A stretch of DNA of 64,000 nt from contig NZ_OCNK01000006.1 of the NCBI RefSeq assembly GCF_900230285.1, positions 1 to 64,000 of the forward strand. Direction: 5' to 3'. Shown piece by piece: positions 34,782-45,421 of the stretch (position 1 is its first letter; each line of letters opens with the position of its first letter). A program made the translations under genes and the position numbers. This DNA comes from Blastococcus haudaquaticus (lineage in GTDB: Bacteria > Actinomycetota > Actinomycetes > Mycobacteriales > Geodermatophilaceae). The notes under the pieces were generated by a model. That model was given only the letters and a program-made list of their open reading frames with translations. It was not told the DNA's origin and made no database searches.

Positions 34782-36118
34782 CCCGCACCCCCGACGACGG
34801 GACCGAGACCGGGACCGTCGAGCAGGTCTCCGACGAGCGGACGCTGGCCGACGCCGGCCTCCCGCAGGAGGACGGCCCCGCGGCGCCGGCGTCCCGCACC
34901 GGTCGCGGCTTCCGCGGCCTGGGTCACCGGCTCTACAACGGCGAGGCGGGGCTGGACGTCGTCGGCAACAGCCGGCTGATCTACCGGATCACCGCCGTCG
35001 TCGTCGCGCTCTGCCTGCTGTCGATGGTCTTCCGCGGCTTCAACTTCGGCATCGACTTCGCGGGCGGAAACAGCTTCCGGCTGCCCGGCAGCGAGCAGCA
35101 GCTCGAGGAGGTGCGGACGGCGGCCGAGGAGGCCGGCGCCGAGGTGGCCACGGCCCAGATCGTGGGCGGCGACACCGTCCTCCTGCGCACCGGCGCCCTG
35201 GACAACGACGCCGAGCGGACGGTCGTGGCAGCGATCGCCGAGGCCGCCGGGGTGGAGCCGGGCGACGTGAGTCCCGAGGCGGTGAGCGCCGACTGGGGAC
35301 GCGACATCACCGACCAGGCGCTGATCGCCCTGGTGGTGTTCCTCGTCGCGGTGGTGCTGTTCCTGGCGCTCCGCTTCCAACCGAAGATGGCCATCGGCGC
35401 GATGGCCGCCCTGGTGCACGACATCGTCGTGACGGCGGGCGTCTATGCGCTGATCGGGTTCGAGGTCACGCCGTCCACGGTGATCGGCTTCCTGACGATC
35501 CTGGGCTTCTCGCTGTACGACACCGTGGTCGTCTTCGACAAGGTCGACGAGAACGTCAAGGACCTCGAGCGCAGCGCCCGCATGACGTGGAGCGAGGCGG
35601 CCAACCTGGCGGTCAACCAGACGCTGATGCGCTCGATCAACACCTCGGTGATCGCGCTGCTCCCGGTGGCCGGGCTGCTGTTCGTCGGCGCCGGGCTGCT
35701 GGGCGTGGGCACCCTCAAGGACCTCGCCCTGGTGCTGTTCGTCGGGCTCGCGGCCGGCACGTACTCCTCGATCGTGCTGGCCACTCCCATCGTGGCCGAC
35801 CTCAAGGAGCGCGAGCCGGAGGTGCAGGCCCTGCGCCGGCGCGTCCAGGCCCGCCGGTCGTCGGCAGCCCGCCAGGCCGGGAGCCGAGGCCCGGTCCCCA
35901 CCGGTCCGGTCGCCAGCGCCCGCCGCGCCCGGCCGGCCCGCGGCGGGGTCGCGGTCGCCGAGCTCCCGGACTCCGTCGAGGCCGACGTCGTCATCGAGTC
36001 GCCGTCCACCGTGCGCCGTGAGGGCGGCGGCAGCGGCTCCACCGTGGCGCCCCGGCCCGGAACCCGTCCGCATCGACCCGGGGCGAAGGGCCGCCCGCCC
36101 GCGAAGAAGCGCCGGTGA
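34778..36118 (+). CDS. secF: Protein translocase subunit SecF
   Basis: Partner of SecD; 446 residues. The N-terminal tail is about 65 residues of acidic cytoplasmic sequence, then a first helix and GFNFGIDFAGGNSFRLPG. The six-helix core has the SecF motif GFSLYDTVVVFDKVDENV. A basic Arg/Ser/Pro-rich tail of about 100 residues ends [12 protein letters not shown] 34778 overlaps the secD stop, and the apt GTG overlaps its own stop, so yajC-secD-secF-apt read as one unit. Confidence 0.95.
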   Translation: MTRTPDDGTETGTVEQVSDERTLADAGLPQEDGPAAPASRTGRGFRGLGHRLYNGEAGLDVVGNSRLIYRITAVVVALCLLSMVFRGFNFGIDFAGGNSFRLPGSEQQLEEVRTAAEEAGAEVATAQIVGGDTVLLRTGALDNDAERTVVAAIAEAAGVEPGDVSPEAVSADWGRDITDQALIALVVFLVAVVLFLALRFQPKMAIGAMAALVHDIVVTAGVYALIGFEVTPSTVIGFLTILGFSLYDTVVVFDKVDENVKDLERSARMTWSEAANLAVNQTLMRSINTSVIALLPVAGLLFVGAGLLGVGTLKDLALVLFVGLAAGTYSSIVLATPIVADLKEREPEVQALRRRVQARRSSAARQAGSRGPVPTGPVASARRARPARGGVAVAELPDSVEADVVIESPSTVRREGGGSGSTVAPRPGTRPHRPGAKGRPPAKKRR

Positions 36119-36705
36119 CGCAGACAGTCGCGCCCGGCGAGCAGCCGCTCGACGAGCTGATCGCCTCCCTCACGGTCGACATCCCCGACCACCCCGAGCC
36201 GGGCGTCCTCTTCCGTGACCTGACGCCCGTCTTCGCCGACGGGCCCGCGTTCGGCCGCATGGTCAGGGGACTGGCCGCGCCGGCAGTCTCCGATCCGCGG
36301 GTGGCAGCCGTGGCGGGCGGCGCCGACGATCCCGGGTACGACGTCGTCGTGGGCGTCGAGGCGCGCGGCTTCCTGCTCGCGGCGGCCGTCGCCTACCACC
36401 GGGGCGTCGGGGTGGTCCCCGTCCGCAAGGCCGGCAAGCTGCCGCGCGAGCGGATCGCCGCCGACTACTCCCTCGAGTACGGGACGGCGACGCTGGAGCT
36501 GCACGCCGACTCGATCCGGCCCGGCGCCCGTGTCCTCGTCGTCGACGACGTGCTGGCCACGGGCGGCACGCTCGGCGCGACCGTCGGGCTGGTCGAGCAG
36601 CTCGGCGGCGTCGTCACCGCCGTGTCGGTCGTCGTGGAACTGGTGGCGCTGGCCGGCCGGGAACGGCTGTCCCCGCACACCGTGCACGCCCTCTGGACCG
36701 CCTGA
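36115..36705 (+). CDS. apt: Adenine phosphoribosyltransferase
   Basis: Purine salvage enzyme converting adenine and PRPP to AMP; 196 residues. It has the start [44 protein letters not shown] and the PRPP-binding loop [14 protein letters not shown]. It lies between secF and relA as in mycobacteria. The GTG start overlaps the secF stop. Confidence 0.95.
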   Translation: MTQTVAPGEQPLDELIASLTVDIPDHPEPGVLFRDLTPVFADGPAFGRMVRGLAAPAVSDPRVAAVAGGADDPGYDVVVGVEARGFLLAAAVAYHRGVGVVPVRKAGKLPRERIAADYSLEYGTATLELHADSIRPGARVLVVDDVLATGGTLGATVGLVEQLGGVVTAVSVVVELVALAGRERLSPHTVHALWTA

Positions 36706-36765
36706 CCGAGGGGGACGTCACCCCCGTTCGGGTCCCGCCGGTCCATGCGACGGGCGCGGCCCCGC

Positions 36766-36771
36766 TAGCAT
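36766..36771 (+). promoter_or_regulatory. Probable relA -10 hexamer TAGCAT
   Basis: TAGCAT lies 38 nt upstream of the relA GTG in the 104-bp gap after apt. No clear -35 was seen. Confidence 0.4.
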
Positions 36772-36809
36772 GGAACGGGTCATCCCTCCTCAGTAGGGCA
36801 GGAGCAGCC

Positions 36810-39245
36810 GTGGCCTCGGACGTAGCCGCTGACGCGGCTCCCGCGCGCCCGGGGGACCCCGCCGCCGAGGGGCCGGCACCCGCCGCCGCACCCGCCAGGC
36901 CGCCGCTGCCCGACCGCCCCGCGGTCCGCCGTCCGGATGACGTCGGGTCCGAGCCGGGGGACGCCGACACCCCGCGCCGCCGGGTCCGCGACCGGCTGGC
37001 CCGCCGCATCGTGGCCAGCCCCCGCACGCCGGTCATCCGGCCCGTCCTCGAGCCGCTGGCGTCGCTGCACCGGCAGAGCCACCCCAAGGCCGATCTCGCG
37101 CTGCTGCAGCGTGCCTACGACGTGGCCGAGGCCGCGCACGCCGCCCAGAAGCGCAAGAGCGGCGACCCCTACATCACCCACCCGCTGGCCGTGGCGACGA
37201 TCCTCGCCGGCCTGGGCATGGACACCACGACGCTGGTGGCCGCCCTGCTGCACGACACGGTGGAGGACACCGGCGTCACGCTGGAGTCGATCACCGCCGA
37301 CTTCGGATCGGAGGTCACCCACCTCGTCGACGGCGTCACCAAGATCGACAAGGTGAAGCTGGGGGACGCCGCCCAGGCCGAGACCATCCGCAAGATGATC
37401 GTGGCCATGGCCCGCGACCCACGGGTCCTGGTGATCAAGCTGGCCGACCGGCTGCACAACATGCGCACGCTGCGCTTCCTCCCGCCCGAGAAGCAGGAGA
37501 AGAAGGCCCGCGAGACCCTGGAGATCCTCGCGCCGCTGGCCCACCGCCTCGGCATGAACACGATCAAGTGGGAGCTCGAGGACCTCGCGTTCGCCACGCT
37601 GTACCCGAAGCGGTACGACGAGATCGTCCGGCTGGTGGCCGAGCGGGCTCCGTCGCGCGACACCTACCTGGCCGAGGTGACCTCGCAGGTCAGCGAGCAG
37701 CTCAAGGCCGCGAAGATCGAGGCCGTCGTCACCGGCCGGCCCAAGCACTACTACTCGATCTACCAGAAGATGATCGTCCGCGGCCGGGACTTCACCGACA
37801 TCTGGGACCTGGTGGGCATCCGGATCCTGGTCGACTCGGTGCGCGACTGCTACGCGGCCCTCGGCATCATGCACGCGCACTGGCAGCCACTGCCCGGCCG
37901 CTTCAAGGACTTCGTCGCGATGCCGAAGTTCAACATGTACCAGTCGCTGCACACGACGGTGATCGGTCCGCACGGCAAGCCGGTCGAGCTGCAGATCCGC
38001 ACGCACGACATGCACCGGACGGCGGACTTCGGCATCGCCGCGCACTGGAAGTACAAGGAGCGCGCCCGGGCCGGCGGCAAGCCGAGCGCCGGTGAGTTCG
38101 GGGCGCCCCCCAAGGTCGGCTCGCCCGACGACATGCTGTGGCTGCGACAGCTGCTGGACTGGCAGCGCGAGGCCCAGGAGCCCGGCGAGTTCCTGGAGAC
38201 CCTGCGCTACGACCTGGGTCCGCAGGAGGTCTTCGTCTTCACGCCCAAGGGCGACGTGATCAGCCTCCCCGGCGACTCGACCCCCGTCGACTTCGCCTTC
38301 GCCGTGCACACCGAGGTCGGATACCGCACGATCGGCGCCCGGGTGAATGGCTCCCTGGTCTCGCTGGACAGCAAGTTGTCCAACGGCGACGTCGTCGAGG
38401 TGTTCACGTCGCGCTCGCCGACGGCAGGACCGTCGCAGGACTGGCTGCAGTTCGTCGGGTCCTCGCGGGCGCGCACCAAGATCCGGCAGTGGTTCACCAA
38501 GGAGCGCCGCGAGGACGCCGTCGAGGCCGGCAAGGAGGCCCTCACCCGCGCCATGCGCAAGGCGGGGCTCCCGCTGCAGCGGCTGCTCGGCGGCGAGGCC
38601 CTCAGCACGCTGGCCAAGGACCTCCGCTACGCCGACGTCACCGCGCTGTACGCCGCCGTGGGGGAGAACCAGATCTCCGCGGCGTCGGTCGTCGAGAAGC
38701 TGATCACCGCCCTGGGCGGCACCGAGGGCGCCGTCGAGGACATCGCCGAGACCGCCATCCCCACCCGCCGGTCGGCGCCTCGGCGCAGCGCCGGTGGCGA
38801 CCCGGGCGTGGTCGTCCACGGCATGTCCGACGTCTGGGCCAAGCTCGCCAAGTGCTGCACCCCGGTGCCCGGCGACGACATCCTCGGCTTCGTCACCCGC
38901 GGTGGCGGGGTCAGCGTGCACCGCACGGACTGCACGAACGCCGCAGACCTGCAGCGCAAGCCGGAGCGGCTGGTCGAGGTCGAGTGGGCCTCGCAGCCCG
39001 GATCGGTGTTCCTCGTCGCGATCCAGGTCGAGGCGCTGGACCGGCACCGGCTGCTCTCCGACGTCACCAAGGCGCTGGCCGACGAGCGGGTCAACATCCT
39101 CTCGGCGTCGGTGCAGACCAGCCGCGACCGCGTGGCCGTCAGCCGGTTCACCTTCGAGCTCGCCGACCCCGCGCACCTGGGTGCGGTCCTGCAGACCGTC
39201 CGCAACGTCGACGGCGTCTTCGACGTGGAGCGCGTCACCGCCTGA
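36810..39245 (+). CDS. relA: Bifunctional (p)ppGpp synthetase/hydrolase, RelA/SpoT family
   Basis: Stringent-response enzyme of 811 residues. A disordered Ala/Pro-rich N-terminus of about 75 residues is followed by an HD hydrolase domain with intact HDTVEDT and [12 protein letters not shown]. The synthetase domain contains [20 protein letters not shown] and [13 protein letters not shown] ([20 protein letters not shown]), a zinc-finger-like helical region ([17 protein letters not shown]) and a C-terminal ACT domain follow. Both active sites look complete, so it should make and degrade (p)ppGpp. GTG 36810. The last codons are duplicated 83 bp downstream. Confidence 0.96.
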   Translation: MASDVAADAAPARPGDPAAEGPAPAAAPARPPLPDRPAVRRPDDVGSEPGDADTPRRRVRDRLARRIVASPRTPVIRPVLEPLASLHRQSHPKADLALLQRAYDVAEAAHAAQKRKSGDPYITHPLAVATILAGLGMDTTTLVAALLHDTVEDTGVTLESITADFGSEVTHLVDGVTKIDKVKLGDAAQAETIRKMIVAMARDPRVLVIKLADRLHNMRTLRFLPPEKQEKKARETLEILAPLAHRLGMNTIKWELEDLAFATLYPKRYDEIVRLVAERAPSRDTYLAEVTSQVSEQLKAAKIEAVVTGRPKHYYSIYQKMIVRGRDFTDIWDLVGIRILVDSVRDCYAALGIMHAHWQPLPGRFKDFVAMPKFNMYQSLHTTVIGPHGKPVELQIRTHDMHRTADFGIAAHWKYKERARAGGKPSAGEFGAPPKVGSPDDMLWLRQLLDWQREAQEPGEFLETLRYDLGPQEVFVFTPKGDVISLPGDSTPVDFAFAVHTEVGYRTIGARVNGSLVSLDSKLSNGDVVEVFTSRSPTAGPSQDWLQFVGSSRARTKIRQWFTKERREDAVEAGKEALTRAMRKAGLPLQRLLGGEALSTLAKDLRYADVTALYAAVGENQISAASVVEKLITALGGTEGAVEDIAETAIPTRRSAPRRSAGGDPGVVVHGMSDVWAKLAKCCTPVPGDDILGFVTRGGGVSVHRTDCTNAADLQRKPERLVEVEWASQPGSVFLVAIQVEALDRHRLLSDVTKALADERVNILSASVQTSRDRVAVSRFTFELADPAHLGAVLQTVRNVDGVFDVERVTA

Positions 39246-39328
39246 CGACAGCCTCGGGAGCATCGCAGCGAGCGCCAGCGAGCGAGGAGCGGACCGAGGC
39301 GCGGAGTCAGGCCAACGTCACCGCCTGA
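39233..39328. repeat. REP-like palindromic element bounded by 13-bp direct repeats
   Basis: The 13-mer CGTCACCGCCTGA occurs as the last codons and stop of relA (39233-39245) and again at 39316-39328. Between them lies a 70-bp segment. Within it GCCTCGG (39251-39257) and CCGAGGC (39294-39300) form the ends of an imperfect palindrome with internal GCGAGCG repeats. The layout looks like insertion of a small element with target duplication. Confidence 0.45.
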
Positions 39329-39349
39329 GCAAGGACACCGCTGCACCCA

Positions 39350-39410
39350 CGCCTCGCGCGCTCGGCGCGGGCCCCTGCAGCGGCGCCGCTCCAGCCTGTC
39401 GCGTGAGGCG
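39350..39410. terminator. Long-range hairpin between relA and the convergent small gene
   Basis: An 11-bp stem with one mismatch pairs 39350-39360 with 39400-39410 around a GC-rich 39-nt loop. It lies between the convergent relA and the minus-strand gene at 39423-39575, and may terminate both. Confidence 0.3.
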
Positions 39411-39422
39411 GCGACGCGACCG

Positions 39423-39575
39423 TCACACGTTGCTGTCGCGGTCCTCGGGCTTCTTGGAGGTCTCGATCTCCGTCTCGGTGAGCGGGACGCCGGTCGCCTC
39501 CTCCATGCCGCCGCGCTCGACGCCGGCGCCCTTCTCCTCGCCCTGCCCGCTGCCTTCGGCCGACTGCTCGCTCAT
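39423..39575 (-). CDS. Small acidic hypothetical protein
   Basis: A 50-residue, highly charged protein (MSEQSAEGSGQGEEKGAG... ending TSKKPEDRDSNV). It has no hydrophobic segment and is probably disordered. The ATG at 39575 has GGAG at 7-nt spacing on the minus strand. It follows the cyclophilin gene by 95 nt in the same orientation. No family is recognised. Confidence 0.5.
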   Translation of the reverse strand: MSEQSAEGSGQGEEKGAGVERGGMEEATGVPLTETEIETSKKPEDRDSNV

Positions 39576-39670
39576 GTGCTGCTCCGCCCCATCACGGGCG
39601 GCGCCCGGTGCACCGCCCCTCCCGGGGAGTGCGCCGGACGCCGGCACGGCAAACCGCGGGCAGCCGGTTC

Positions 39671-40516
39671 TCAGGCGACGACGGACAGCGACTCGATGCT
39701 GACCGGGATGGCCGGCGCCCCGTCGCCCTCGGCGCCGACGTCCTTGATCCCCCCGGCGGCGACGGTCTCCAGGACGCCGAGCCCGGCCTCGTCGATCGTG
39801 CCGACGACCGTGTACTCCGGCGGCAGCTGGGTGTCGACGAAGCAGAGGAAGAACTGGCTGCCCGTCGTGCCCGGCGCGCTCGTCTTCGCCATCGCGATGG
39901 TGCCGCGCGGGTAGGTGGTCTCGGGCGTGACCTCCTCGGCGTACTTGTAGCTGGGGCCGCCGGAACCGGTGCCGGTCGGGTCACCGCACTGCAGCACGCC
40001 GAAGGACGGCTGGTTCACCAGCCGGTGGCAGGTGCTGCCGTCGAAGAACGACTGCTGGGCCAGGAAGGTGAAGCTCGCCGCCGCGCAGGGTGCCTTGGCA
40101 CGGTCGAGGGTCAGCGTGAGGTCGCCCTGGTCGGTGCTCATCAGCAGCGTGCTGGTGCCCTGCGCCGGCGTCGCCTCGGGGGTGGGCGGCGTGCCGACGT
40201 CGGTCAGGTTCGGGTTGCCGGAGGCGTCGGGCGCGTAGGTGCAGCTGACGGTGCCGTCGGCGTTCGTGGTGGGCGCGGCTGCGCTGGTGGGGGCCGCGGT
40301 GTCGGAGACGGTCGGGTCGTCGGAGGCCGTCGCGTCGTCGTCGCCCTTGAAGACGCCGGTGATGAGCAGGGCGGCCCCGACCACCACGAGGACGGCGATG
40401 GCGCTGGCCAGGATGCCGAGGTTGCGGCGGCGCTTCTTGGCCAGTTCGGCACGGCGCTCCAGCTGGCGCTGCAGGTGACGCTGCGCGGCCTGGCGCCGCT
40501 GCTTGTTCGTGGGCAC
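39671..40516 (-). CDS. Membrane-anchored peptidyl-prolyl cis-trans isomerase (cyclophilin type)
   Basis: A 281-residue protein in the place of mycobacterial PpiB. A basic N-terminus is followed by one transmembrane helix at about 33-55 (GILASAIAVLVVVGAALLIT), a Thr/Ala/Ser/Pro linker and a cyclophilin domain from about 125. The domain has ASFTFLAQQSFFDGSTCHRL, RGTIAMAKTSAPGTTGSQFF and YTVVGTIDEAGLGVLE. It should fold prolyl bonds outside the membrane. GTG 40516 has GGAG at 9-nt spacing; the longer upstream frame lacks support. Confidence 0.9.
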   Translation of the reverse strand: MPTNKQRRQAAQRHLQRQLERRAELAKKRRRNLGILASAIAVLVVVGAALLITGVFKGDDDATASDDPTVSDTAAPTSAAAPTTNADGTVSCTYAPDASGNPNLTDVGTPPTPEATPAQGTSTLLMSTDQGDLTLTLDRAKAPCAAASFTFLAQQSFFDGSTCHRLVNQPSFGVLQCGDPTGTGSGGPSYKYAEEVTPETTYPRGTIAMAKTSAPGTTGSQFFLCFVDTQLPPEYTVVGTIDEAGLGVLETVAAGGIKDVGAEGDGAPAIPVSIESLSVVA

Positions 40517-40654
40517 GGTGCAGTACTCCTCGGGCGGGTGCTGGTGCTGGGCGGACGCGGTACCCGCGGACACTTCGGCCGCTGCTCGGCCGCGAGTCTA
40601 GGGGGCGGTCCTGGGCGTCCCCTGGCAGCGCCCGGGCAGCGAACATGCCCCGCG

Positions 40655-40660
40655 TAACCT
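40655..40660 (+). promoter_or_regulatory. Probable leaderless -10 hexamer TAACCT for the metallo-hydrolase gene
   Basis: TAACCT ends 6 nt before the GTG at 40667; no RBS is visible, fitting a leaderless transcript that would include hisS. Confidence 0.4.
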
Positions 40661-40666
40661 GCACGG

Positions 40667-41350
40667 GTGCTCATCCGCTCCTTCCCCGCCGGCGCGTTCG
40701 GCACCAACTGCTACGCCGTGGCCCCGGGTGCCGGGCAGGAGTGCGTCGTCGTCGATCCCGGCATGGACGCCGTCGAGCCCCTGGCCCGCATGCTCGCCGA
40801 GGACGGCCTGAAGCCCGTCGCCGTCGTCCTCACCCACGGCCACCTGGACCACACCTTCTCGGTGCTGCCGGTGTGCGACGGCTACGACATCCCCGCCTAC
40901 CTGCACCCCGCCGACAACGGGATGCTGTCGGACCCTGCCCGGTGGCACGGCCCGCAGCTGGCCCCGCTGATCACCGGCGTCCGGCTGCCCGATCCGTCGG
41001 AGGTCCGCGCCCTCGACGACGGCGCCGTGCTGTCGCTGGCCGGCGTCGAGCTGACGGTCCGCCACGCGCCGGGGCACACGCAGGGCTCGGTCATGTTCTC
41101 CGTCGACCTCGGGGAGTCACCGGGTCTGCTCTCCGGTGACGTCCTGTTCGCCGGCTCCGTGGGCCGGGTCGACCTCCCGGGTGGGTCGTGGGACTCGATG
41201 CTGACCTCGCTGCGCGACGTCGTCCTGCCGCTGGACGACGAGACGGTGGTGCTGCCGGGTCACGGCCCGGCGACGACGATCGGGCGGGAACGGGCCACGA
41301 ACCCCTATCTGGCCGAGGCCGCCAGCGCGCCGTCGGGGCGTGGACTGTGA
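40667..41350 (+). CDS. Metallo-beta-lactamase fold hydrolase (glyoxalase II-like)
   Basis: A 227-residue protein with metal-binding THGHLDH at 56-62, [12 protein letters not shown] (third His) and a later [16 protein letters not shown] Asp plus [13 protein letters not shown] His. Homologues at this locus (Rv2581c type) are annotated as hydroxyacylglutathione hydrolase-like thioesterases. As actinobacteria generally lack glutathione, the true substrate is probably another thiol ester or unknown. The stop overlaps the hisS GTG. Confidence 0.88.
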   Translation: MLIRSFPAGAFGTNCYAVAPGAGQECVVVDPGMDAVEPLARMLAEDGLKPVAVVLTHGHLDHTFSVLPVCDGYDIPAYLHPADNGMLSDPARWHGPQLAPLITGVRLPDPSEVRALDDGAVLSLAGVELTVRHAPGHTQGSVMFSVDLGESPGLLSGDVLFAGSVGRVDLPGGSWDSMLTSLRDVVLPLDDETVVLPGHGPATTIGRERATNPYLAEAASAPSGRGL

Positions 41351-42609
41351 GCGGGCTGACGGCGCCGAAGGGCACGTTCGACACCCTGCCGCCCGAATCG
41401 GCCCGGTTCCTGGCCGTGCGGGAGACGCTCACGGCGCCGCTGCGGCGGGCGGGCTACGGCTACGTCGAGACGCCGGTCTTCGAGGAGACCGCCGTCTTCT
41501 CCCGCGGGGTGGGCGAGTCGACCGACGTGGTGACGAAGGAGATGTACACCTTCGACGACCGCGGCGGCCGCTCGCTGACGCTCCGTCCGGAGCTCACGGC
41601 CGGCCTGATGCGTGCCTTCATCGAGCACCGGCTCTACGACGGTGCGCTGCCGGTGAAGCTCTGGACGGCCGGCTCGGCGTTCCGCTACGAGCGGCCGCAG
41701 GCCGGGCGCTACCGGCACTTCACCCAGGTCGACATGGAGGCACTCGGCGTCGACGACCCGGCGCTCGACGCCGAGGTGGTCGCGCTCGGGGTGCAGGGCT
41801 TCCGCGACCTGGGGCTCACCGACTACGAGCTGCTGCTCACCTCGCTCGGCGACGAGACGTGCCGCCCGCAGTACCGCGAGCTGCTGGTGGAGTTCCTCGC
41901 GAAGCTGGACCTCGACGAGGAGACCCGACGGCGCGCCGAGATCAACCCCCTGCGGGTGCTCGACGACAAGCGACCCGAGGTTCAGGCGCAGCTCGGCGAG
42001 GCCCCGCTGATGGTCGACCACCTCTCGGACTCCACCCGGGCGCACTACGACGCCGTCCGGCAGCACCTCACCGACCTCGGGGTGACCTGGACCGAGGCCC
42101 CGAGGCTGGTGCGCGGCCTGGACTACTACACGAAGACGACCTTCGAGTTCGTGCACGGCGGTCTCGGCGCCCAGTCGGCGATCGGAGGAGGCGGCCGGTA
42201 CGACGGCCTGTCCGCCGCGCTCGGCGGGCCCGACGTGTCGGGCATCGGGTACGCGGTCGGCGTCGACCGGACGCTGCTCGCGGTGCAGGCGGAGGGGCTC
42301 GACATCGGCGTCACCGCCGGCGTGCAGGCGTTCGTCGTCCCGCTGGGCGCGGAGGCCAAGCAGCTGGCCGTGCGGCTCGTCGGGCAGCTGCGGCAGGCGG
42401 GGATCTCCGCGGACACCGTTTACGGCGACCGCGGGCTCAAGGGCTCGATGAAGGCAGCCGACCGTTCCGGCGCCACCCACGTCGTCGTCGTCGGTGACCG
42501 GGACCTCGCCGAGGGCGTGGGTCAGCTCAAGGACATGCGCACCGGGGAGCAGCGCCCGGTCCCCGTGGGAGAGCTGTTCGAGACGCTGCGTGCGAGTGTG
42601 GAGGGGTGA
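41347..42609 (+). CDS. hisS: Histidyl-tRNA synthetase
   Basis: Class II synthetase; 420 residues. It starts [18 protein letters not shown] and continues through [19 protein letters not shown] and [20 protein letters not shown] (motif 2). The histidine-specific motifs follow as [15 protein letters not shown] and [10 protein letters not shown], with [10 protein letters not shown] as motif 3. The C-terminal anticodon-binding domain includes [15 protein letters not shown]. The GTG overlaps the previous stop. The downstream aldo/keto reductase GTG overlaps its own stop. Confidence 0.97.
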   Translation: MSGLTAPKGTFDTLPPESARFLAVRETLTAPLRRAGYGYVETPVFEETAVFSRGVGESTDVVTKEMYTFDDRGGRSLTLRPELTAGLMRAFIEHRLYDGALPVKLWTAGSAFRYERPQAGRYRHFTQVDMEALGVDDPALDAEVVALGVQGFRDLGLTDYELLLTSLGDETCRPQYRELLVEFLAKLDLDEETRRRAEINPLRVLDDKRPEVQAQLGEAPLMVDHLSDSTRAHYDAVRQHLTDLGVTWTEAPRLVRGLDYYTKTTFEFVHGGLGAQSAIGGGGRYDGLSAALGGPDVSGIGYAVGVDRTLLAVQAEGLDIGVTAGVQAFVVPLGAEAKQLAVRLVGQLRQAGISADTVYGDRGLKGSMKAADRSGATHVVVVGDRDLAEGVGQLKDMRTGEQRPVPVGELFETLRASVEG

Positions 42610-43595
42610 GCATGGAGCAGCGACCCCTCGGGAAGACAGGGGCCGACGTCAGCGTCGTCGGCCTGGGCACCTGGCAGCTGGGCGGTGACTGGGGCGACGT
42701 CGACGACGACTCGGCCGCCGAGGTCCTCGACGCCGCGCTCGACGCGGGCGTCACGCTCCTCGACACCGCCGACGTCTACGGCGACGGGCGCTCGGAGGAG
42801 CGGATCCGCAAGGCGCTGGTCACCCGCTCCGACCGCCCGTTCGTCGCCACCAAGGCCGGCCGGCGCGCTGACCCGTTCGAGGCCGGGCAGTACACGCCGG
42901 AGAACCTGCGGGCGTGGATCGACCGGTCCCGCCGCAACCTCGGCGTCGACACCCTCGACCTCGTCCAGCTGCACTGCCCGCCCCCGGCGGTCTACTCCGA
43001 CCAGCGCGTCTACGACACCCTCGACGCCCTGGTGCAGGAGCAGGCGATCGCGGCCTACGGCGTCTCGGTGGAGACCGTCGAGGAGGGGCTCACCGCCCTG
43101 CAGCACCCGGGGGTGGCCACCATCCAGGTCATCCTCAACATCTTCCGGCGCAAGCCGCTGGAGGAGCTGCTGCCGGCGGCCCGCCGTGCCGACGTCGGCA
43201 TCCTGGCCCGGGTTCCCCTGGCCAGCGGGCTGCTGACCGGCAAGTACGACGAGTCGACGACCTTCCCGGCCGACGACCACCGGAACTTCAACCGCAACGG
43301 TGAGGCGTTCGACGTGGGCGAGACCTTCGCCGGCGTGCCGTTCGAGATCGGTGTCGCCGCGGCCCGCGAGGTCGCCGAGATCGCCGGCGACTCGGTCCCG
43401 ACCGCCGCCTTCGCCCTCCGCTGGGTCATCGACCAGCCGGGCGTCACCACCGTCATCCCCGGTGCCCGCAACGTCACCCAGGTGCGTGGCAACGTGGCGG
43501 CGGCCTCGCTGGCGCCCCTGTCCGACTCCCAGCTGTCCGACCTCGAGCGGGTGTACGACGAGCGCATCCGCGCCCACGTGCACGACCGCTGGTAG
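42606..43595 (+). CDS. Aldo/keto reductase
   Basis: A 329-residue NAD(P)H-dependent oxidoreductase with a TIM-barrel fold. [15 protein letters not shown] carries the catalytic Asp and Tyr, FVATKAGRR the Lys and [10 protein letters not shown] the His; a C-terminal cofactor region reads [16 protein letters not shown]. The substrate is unknown. The GTG start overlaps the hisS stop. It sits between hisS and aspS, an arrangement suggesting cotranscription but no shared function. Confidence 0.88.
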   Translation: MSMEQRPLGKTGADVSVVGLGTWQLGGDWGDVDDDSAAEVLDAALDAGVTLLDTADVYGDGRSEERIRKALVTRSDRPFVATKAGRRADPFEAGQYTPENLRAWIDRSRRNLGVDTLDLVQLHCPPPAVYSDQRVYDTLDALVQEQAIAAYGVSVETVEEGLTALQHPGVATIQVILNIFRRKPLEELLPAARRADVGILARVPLASGLLTGKYDESTTFPADDHRNFNRNGEAFDVGETFAGVPFEIGVAAAREVAEIAGDSVPTAAFALRWVIDQPGVTTVIPGARNVTQVRGNVAAASLAPLSDSQLSDLERVYDERIRAHVHDRW

Positions 43596-43621
43596 ACCGC
43601 CCTCCCCGAAAGGCTCTCCCT

Positions 43622-45412
43622 GTGCTTCGCACCCACGACGCCGGAACGCTGCGCGCGTCCGACGCCGGCACCACCGTCACCCTCGCCGGCTGGGTGGCCC
43701 GACGCCGTGACCACGGTGGCGTGGTCTTCCTCGACCTGCGCGACGCGTCGGGCTACGTGCAGGTCGTCGTCCGCGAGGAGGAGGCCCACCACCTCCGCAA
43801 CGAGTACTGCGTGCTCGTGACCGGGGAGGTGCGGCGGCGTCCCGAGGGGAACGAGAACGCGGAGCTCCCGACCGGGGAGATCGAGGTGGCGACGACGACG
43901 CTGCAGGTCCTGTCGGCCGCGGCTCCGCTGCCGTTCCCGATCGAGAGCGACCAGGCCGCCTCCGACGACGTCCGGTACAAGTACCGCTACCTCGACCTGC
44001 GCCGGCAGGGCCCGGCGCGGGCGATGCGTGTCCGCTCCGAGATCAGCCGGGTCGCGCGCGAGGTGATGCACCGCCACGGCTTCGCCGAGGTGGAGACGCC
44101 GAACCTCACCCGCTCCACCCCGGAGGGTGCGCGCGACTTCGTCGTCCCGGTCCGGCTGCAGCCGGGCAAGTGGTACGCCCTGCCGCAGTCGCCGCAGCTG
44201 TTCAAGCAGCTGCTGATGATCGGCGGGCTCGAGCGCTACTACCAGATCGCCCGCTGCTTCCGGGACGAGGACTTCCGCGCCGACCGGCAGCCGGAGTTCA
44301 CCCAGCTGGACTTCGAGATGAGCTTCGTCGACCGCGACGACGTGCTCGCGGTCGCCGAGGACGTGGTCCGCGCGCTGTGGCGCGAGCTGGCCGGCTACGA
44401 CGTCCCGGAGATCCCGCGGATGACCTACCGCGAGGCGATGGACCGCTTCGGATCGGACAAGCCCGACCTCAGGTTCGGCATCGAGCTGACCGAGCTGACG
44501 TCGTACTTCGCCGACACCCCGTTCCGGGTCTTCCAGGCGCCCTACGTCGGGGCCGTCGTCATGCCCGGCGGCGGTTCCCAGCCGCGGCGCGCGTTCGACG
44601 CGTGGCAGGACTGGGCGAAGTCGCGGGGCTCCCGCGGCCTGGCCTACGTGACCATCGCCGAGGACGGCACGCTGGGCGGCCCGGTCGCCAAGAATCTCTC
44701 CGAGGAGGAGCGGGCCGGGCTTGTCGCGGCCGTCGGCGCGCAGCCGGGGGACTGCGTGTTCTTCGCCGCGGGCGCCCGTCGCACGTCGCAGGAGCTGCTC
44801 GGTGCCGCGCGCAACGAGATCGCCAAGCGGCTGGAGCTGATCGAGCCCGGCTCGTGGTCGTTCCTCTTCGTCGTCGACTTCCCGATGTTCGAGGAGACCG
44901 AGGACGGCTCCTGGACCTTCATGCACCACCCCTTCACCTCGCCCACGCCGGAGTGGCGCGAGACGTTCGCCGAGGACAAGGGCGCGGCGCTGTCCGACGC
45001 CTACGACATGGTGATCAACGGCAACGAGGTGATGAGCGGCTCGGTCCGTATCCACGACGCCGACCTGCAGGAGCGGGTGTTCGAGACCCTCGGCATGTCG
45101 CGCGAGGAGGCCCGCGAGCGCTTCGGCTTCTTCCTCGAGGCCTTCGCCTACGGCCCGCCGCCGCACGCCGGTGCCGCGCTCGGCTGGGACCGGCTGTCGG
45201 CGCTGCTCACCGGGGTTGACTCGATCCGCGAGGTCATCGCCTTCCCGAAGACCGGTGCCGGGTTCGACCCGCTGACCGGTGCGCCGACGCCCGTCACCGA
45301 CGCCCAGCGCAAGGAAGCGGGCATCGACGCGAAGCCGGAGGACCCGGCCCTGCCCGGGCAGCCCGGGGCGCCTGGTCCCTCGAACCCGGCGAACGCGCAG
45401 GCCGACTCGTAG
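43622..45412 (+). CDS. aspS: Aspartyl-tRNA synthetase
   Basis: A bacterial-type class IIb synthetase of 596 residues. An OB-fold anticodon-binding domain ([20 protein letters not shown]) is followed by the catalytic core: [40 protein letters not shown] (motif 2), a GAD insertion domain and [15 protein letters not shown] (motif 3). Actinobacterial AspRS often also charges tRNA-Asn for GatCAB amidation; that cannot be told from sequence alone. A Pro/Ala-rich tail follows the core. The TAG stop starts a TAGGGT hexamer for the next gene. Confidence 0.97.
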   Translation: MLRTHDAGTLRASDAGTTVTLAGWVARRRDHGGVVFLDLRDASGYVQVVVREEEAHHLRNEYCVLVTGEVRRRPEGNENAELPTGEIEVATTTLQVLSAAAPLPFPIESDQAASDDVRYKYRYLDLRRQGPARAMRVRSEISRVAREVMHRHGFAEVETPNLTRSTPEGARDFVVPVRLQPGKWYALPQSPQLFKQLLMIGGLERYYQIARCFRDEDFRADRQPEFTQLDFEMSFVDRDDVLAVAEDVVRALWRELAGYDVPEIPRMTYREAMDRFGSDKPDLRFGIELTELTSYFADTPFRVFQAPYVGAVVMPGGGSQPRRAFDAWQDWAKSRGSRGLAYVTIAEDGTLGGPVAKNLSEEERAGLVAAVGAQPGDCVFFAAGARRTSQELLGAARNEIAKRLELIEPGSWSFLFVVDFPMFEETEDGSWTFMHHPFTSPTPEWRETFAEDKGAALSDAYDMVINGNEVMSGSVRIHDADLQERVFETLGMSREEARERFGFFLEAFAYGPPPHAGAALGWDRLSALLTGVDSIREVIAFPKTGAGFDPLTGAPTPVTDAQRKEAGIDAKPEDPALPGQPGAPGPSNPANAQADS

Positions 45413-45415
45413 GGT
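45410..45415 (+). promoter_or_regulatory. Probable leaderless -10 hexamer TAGGGT overlapping the aspS stop
   Basis: TAGGGT includes the aspS stop codon and ends 6 nt before the ATG of the aminotransferase gene. Confidence 0.4.
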
Positions 45416-45421
45416 GCGGGC

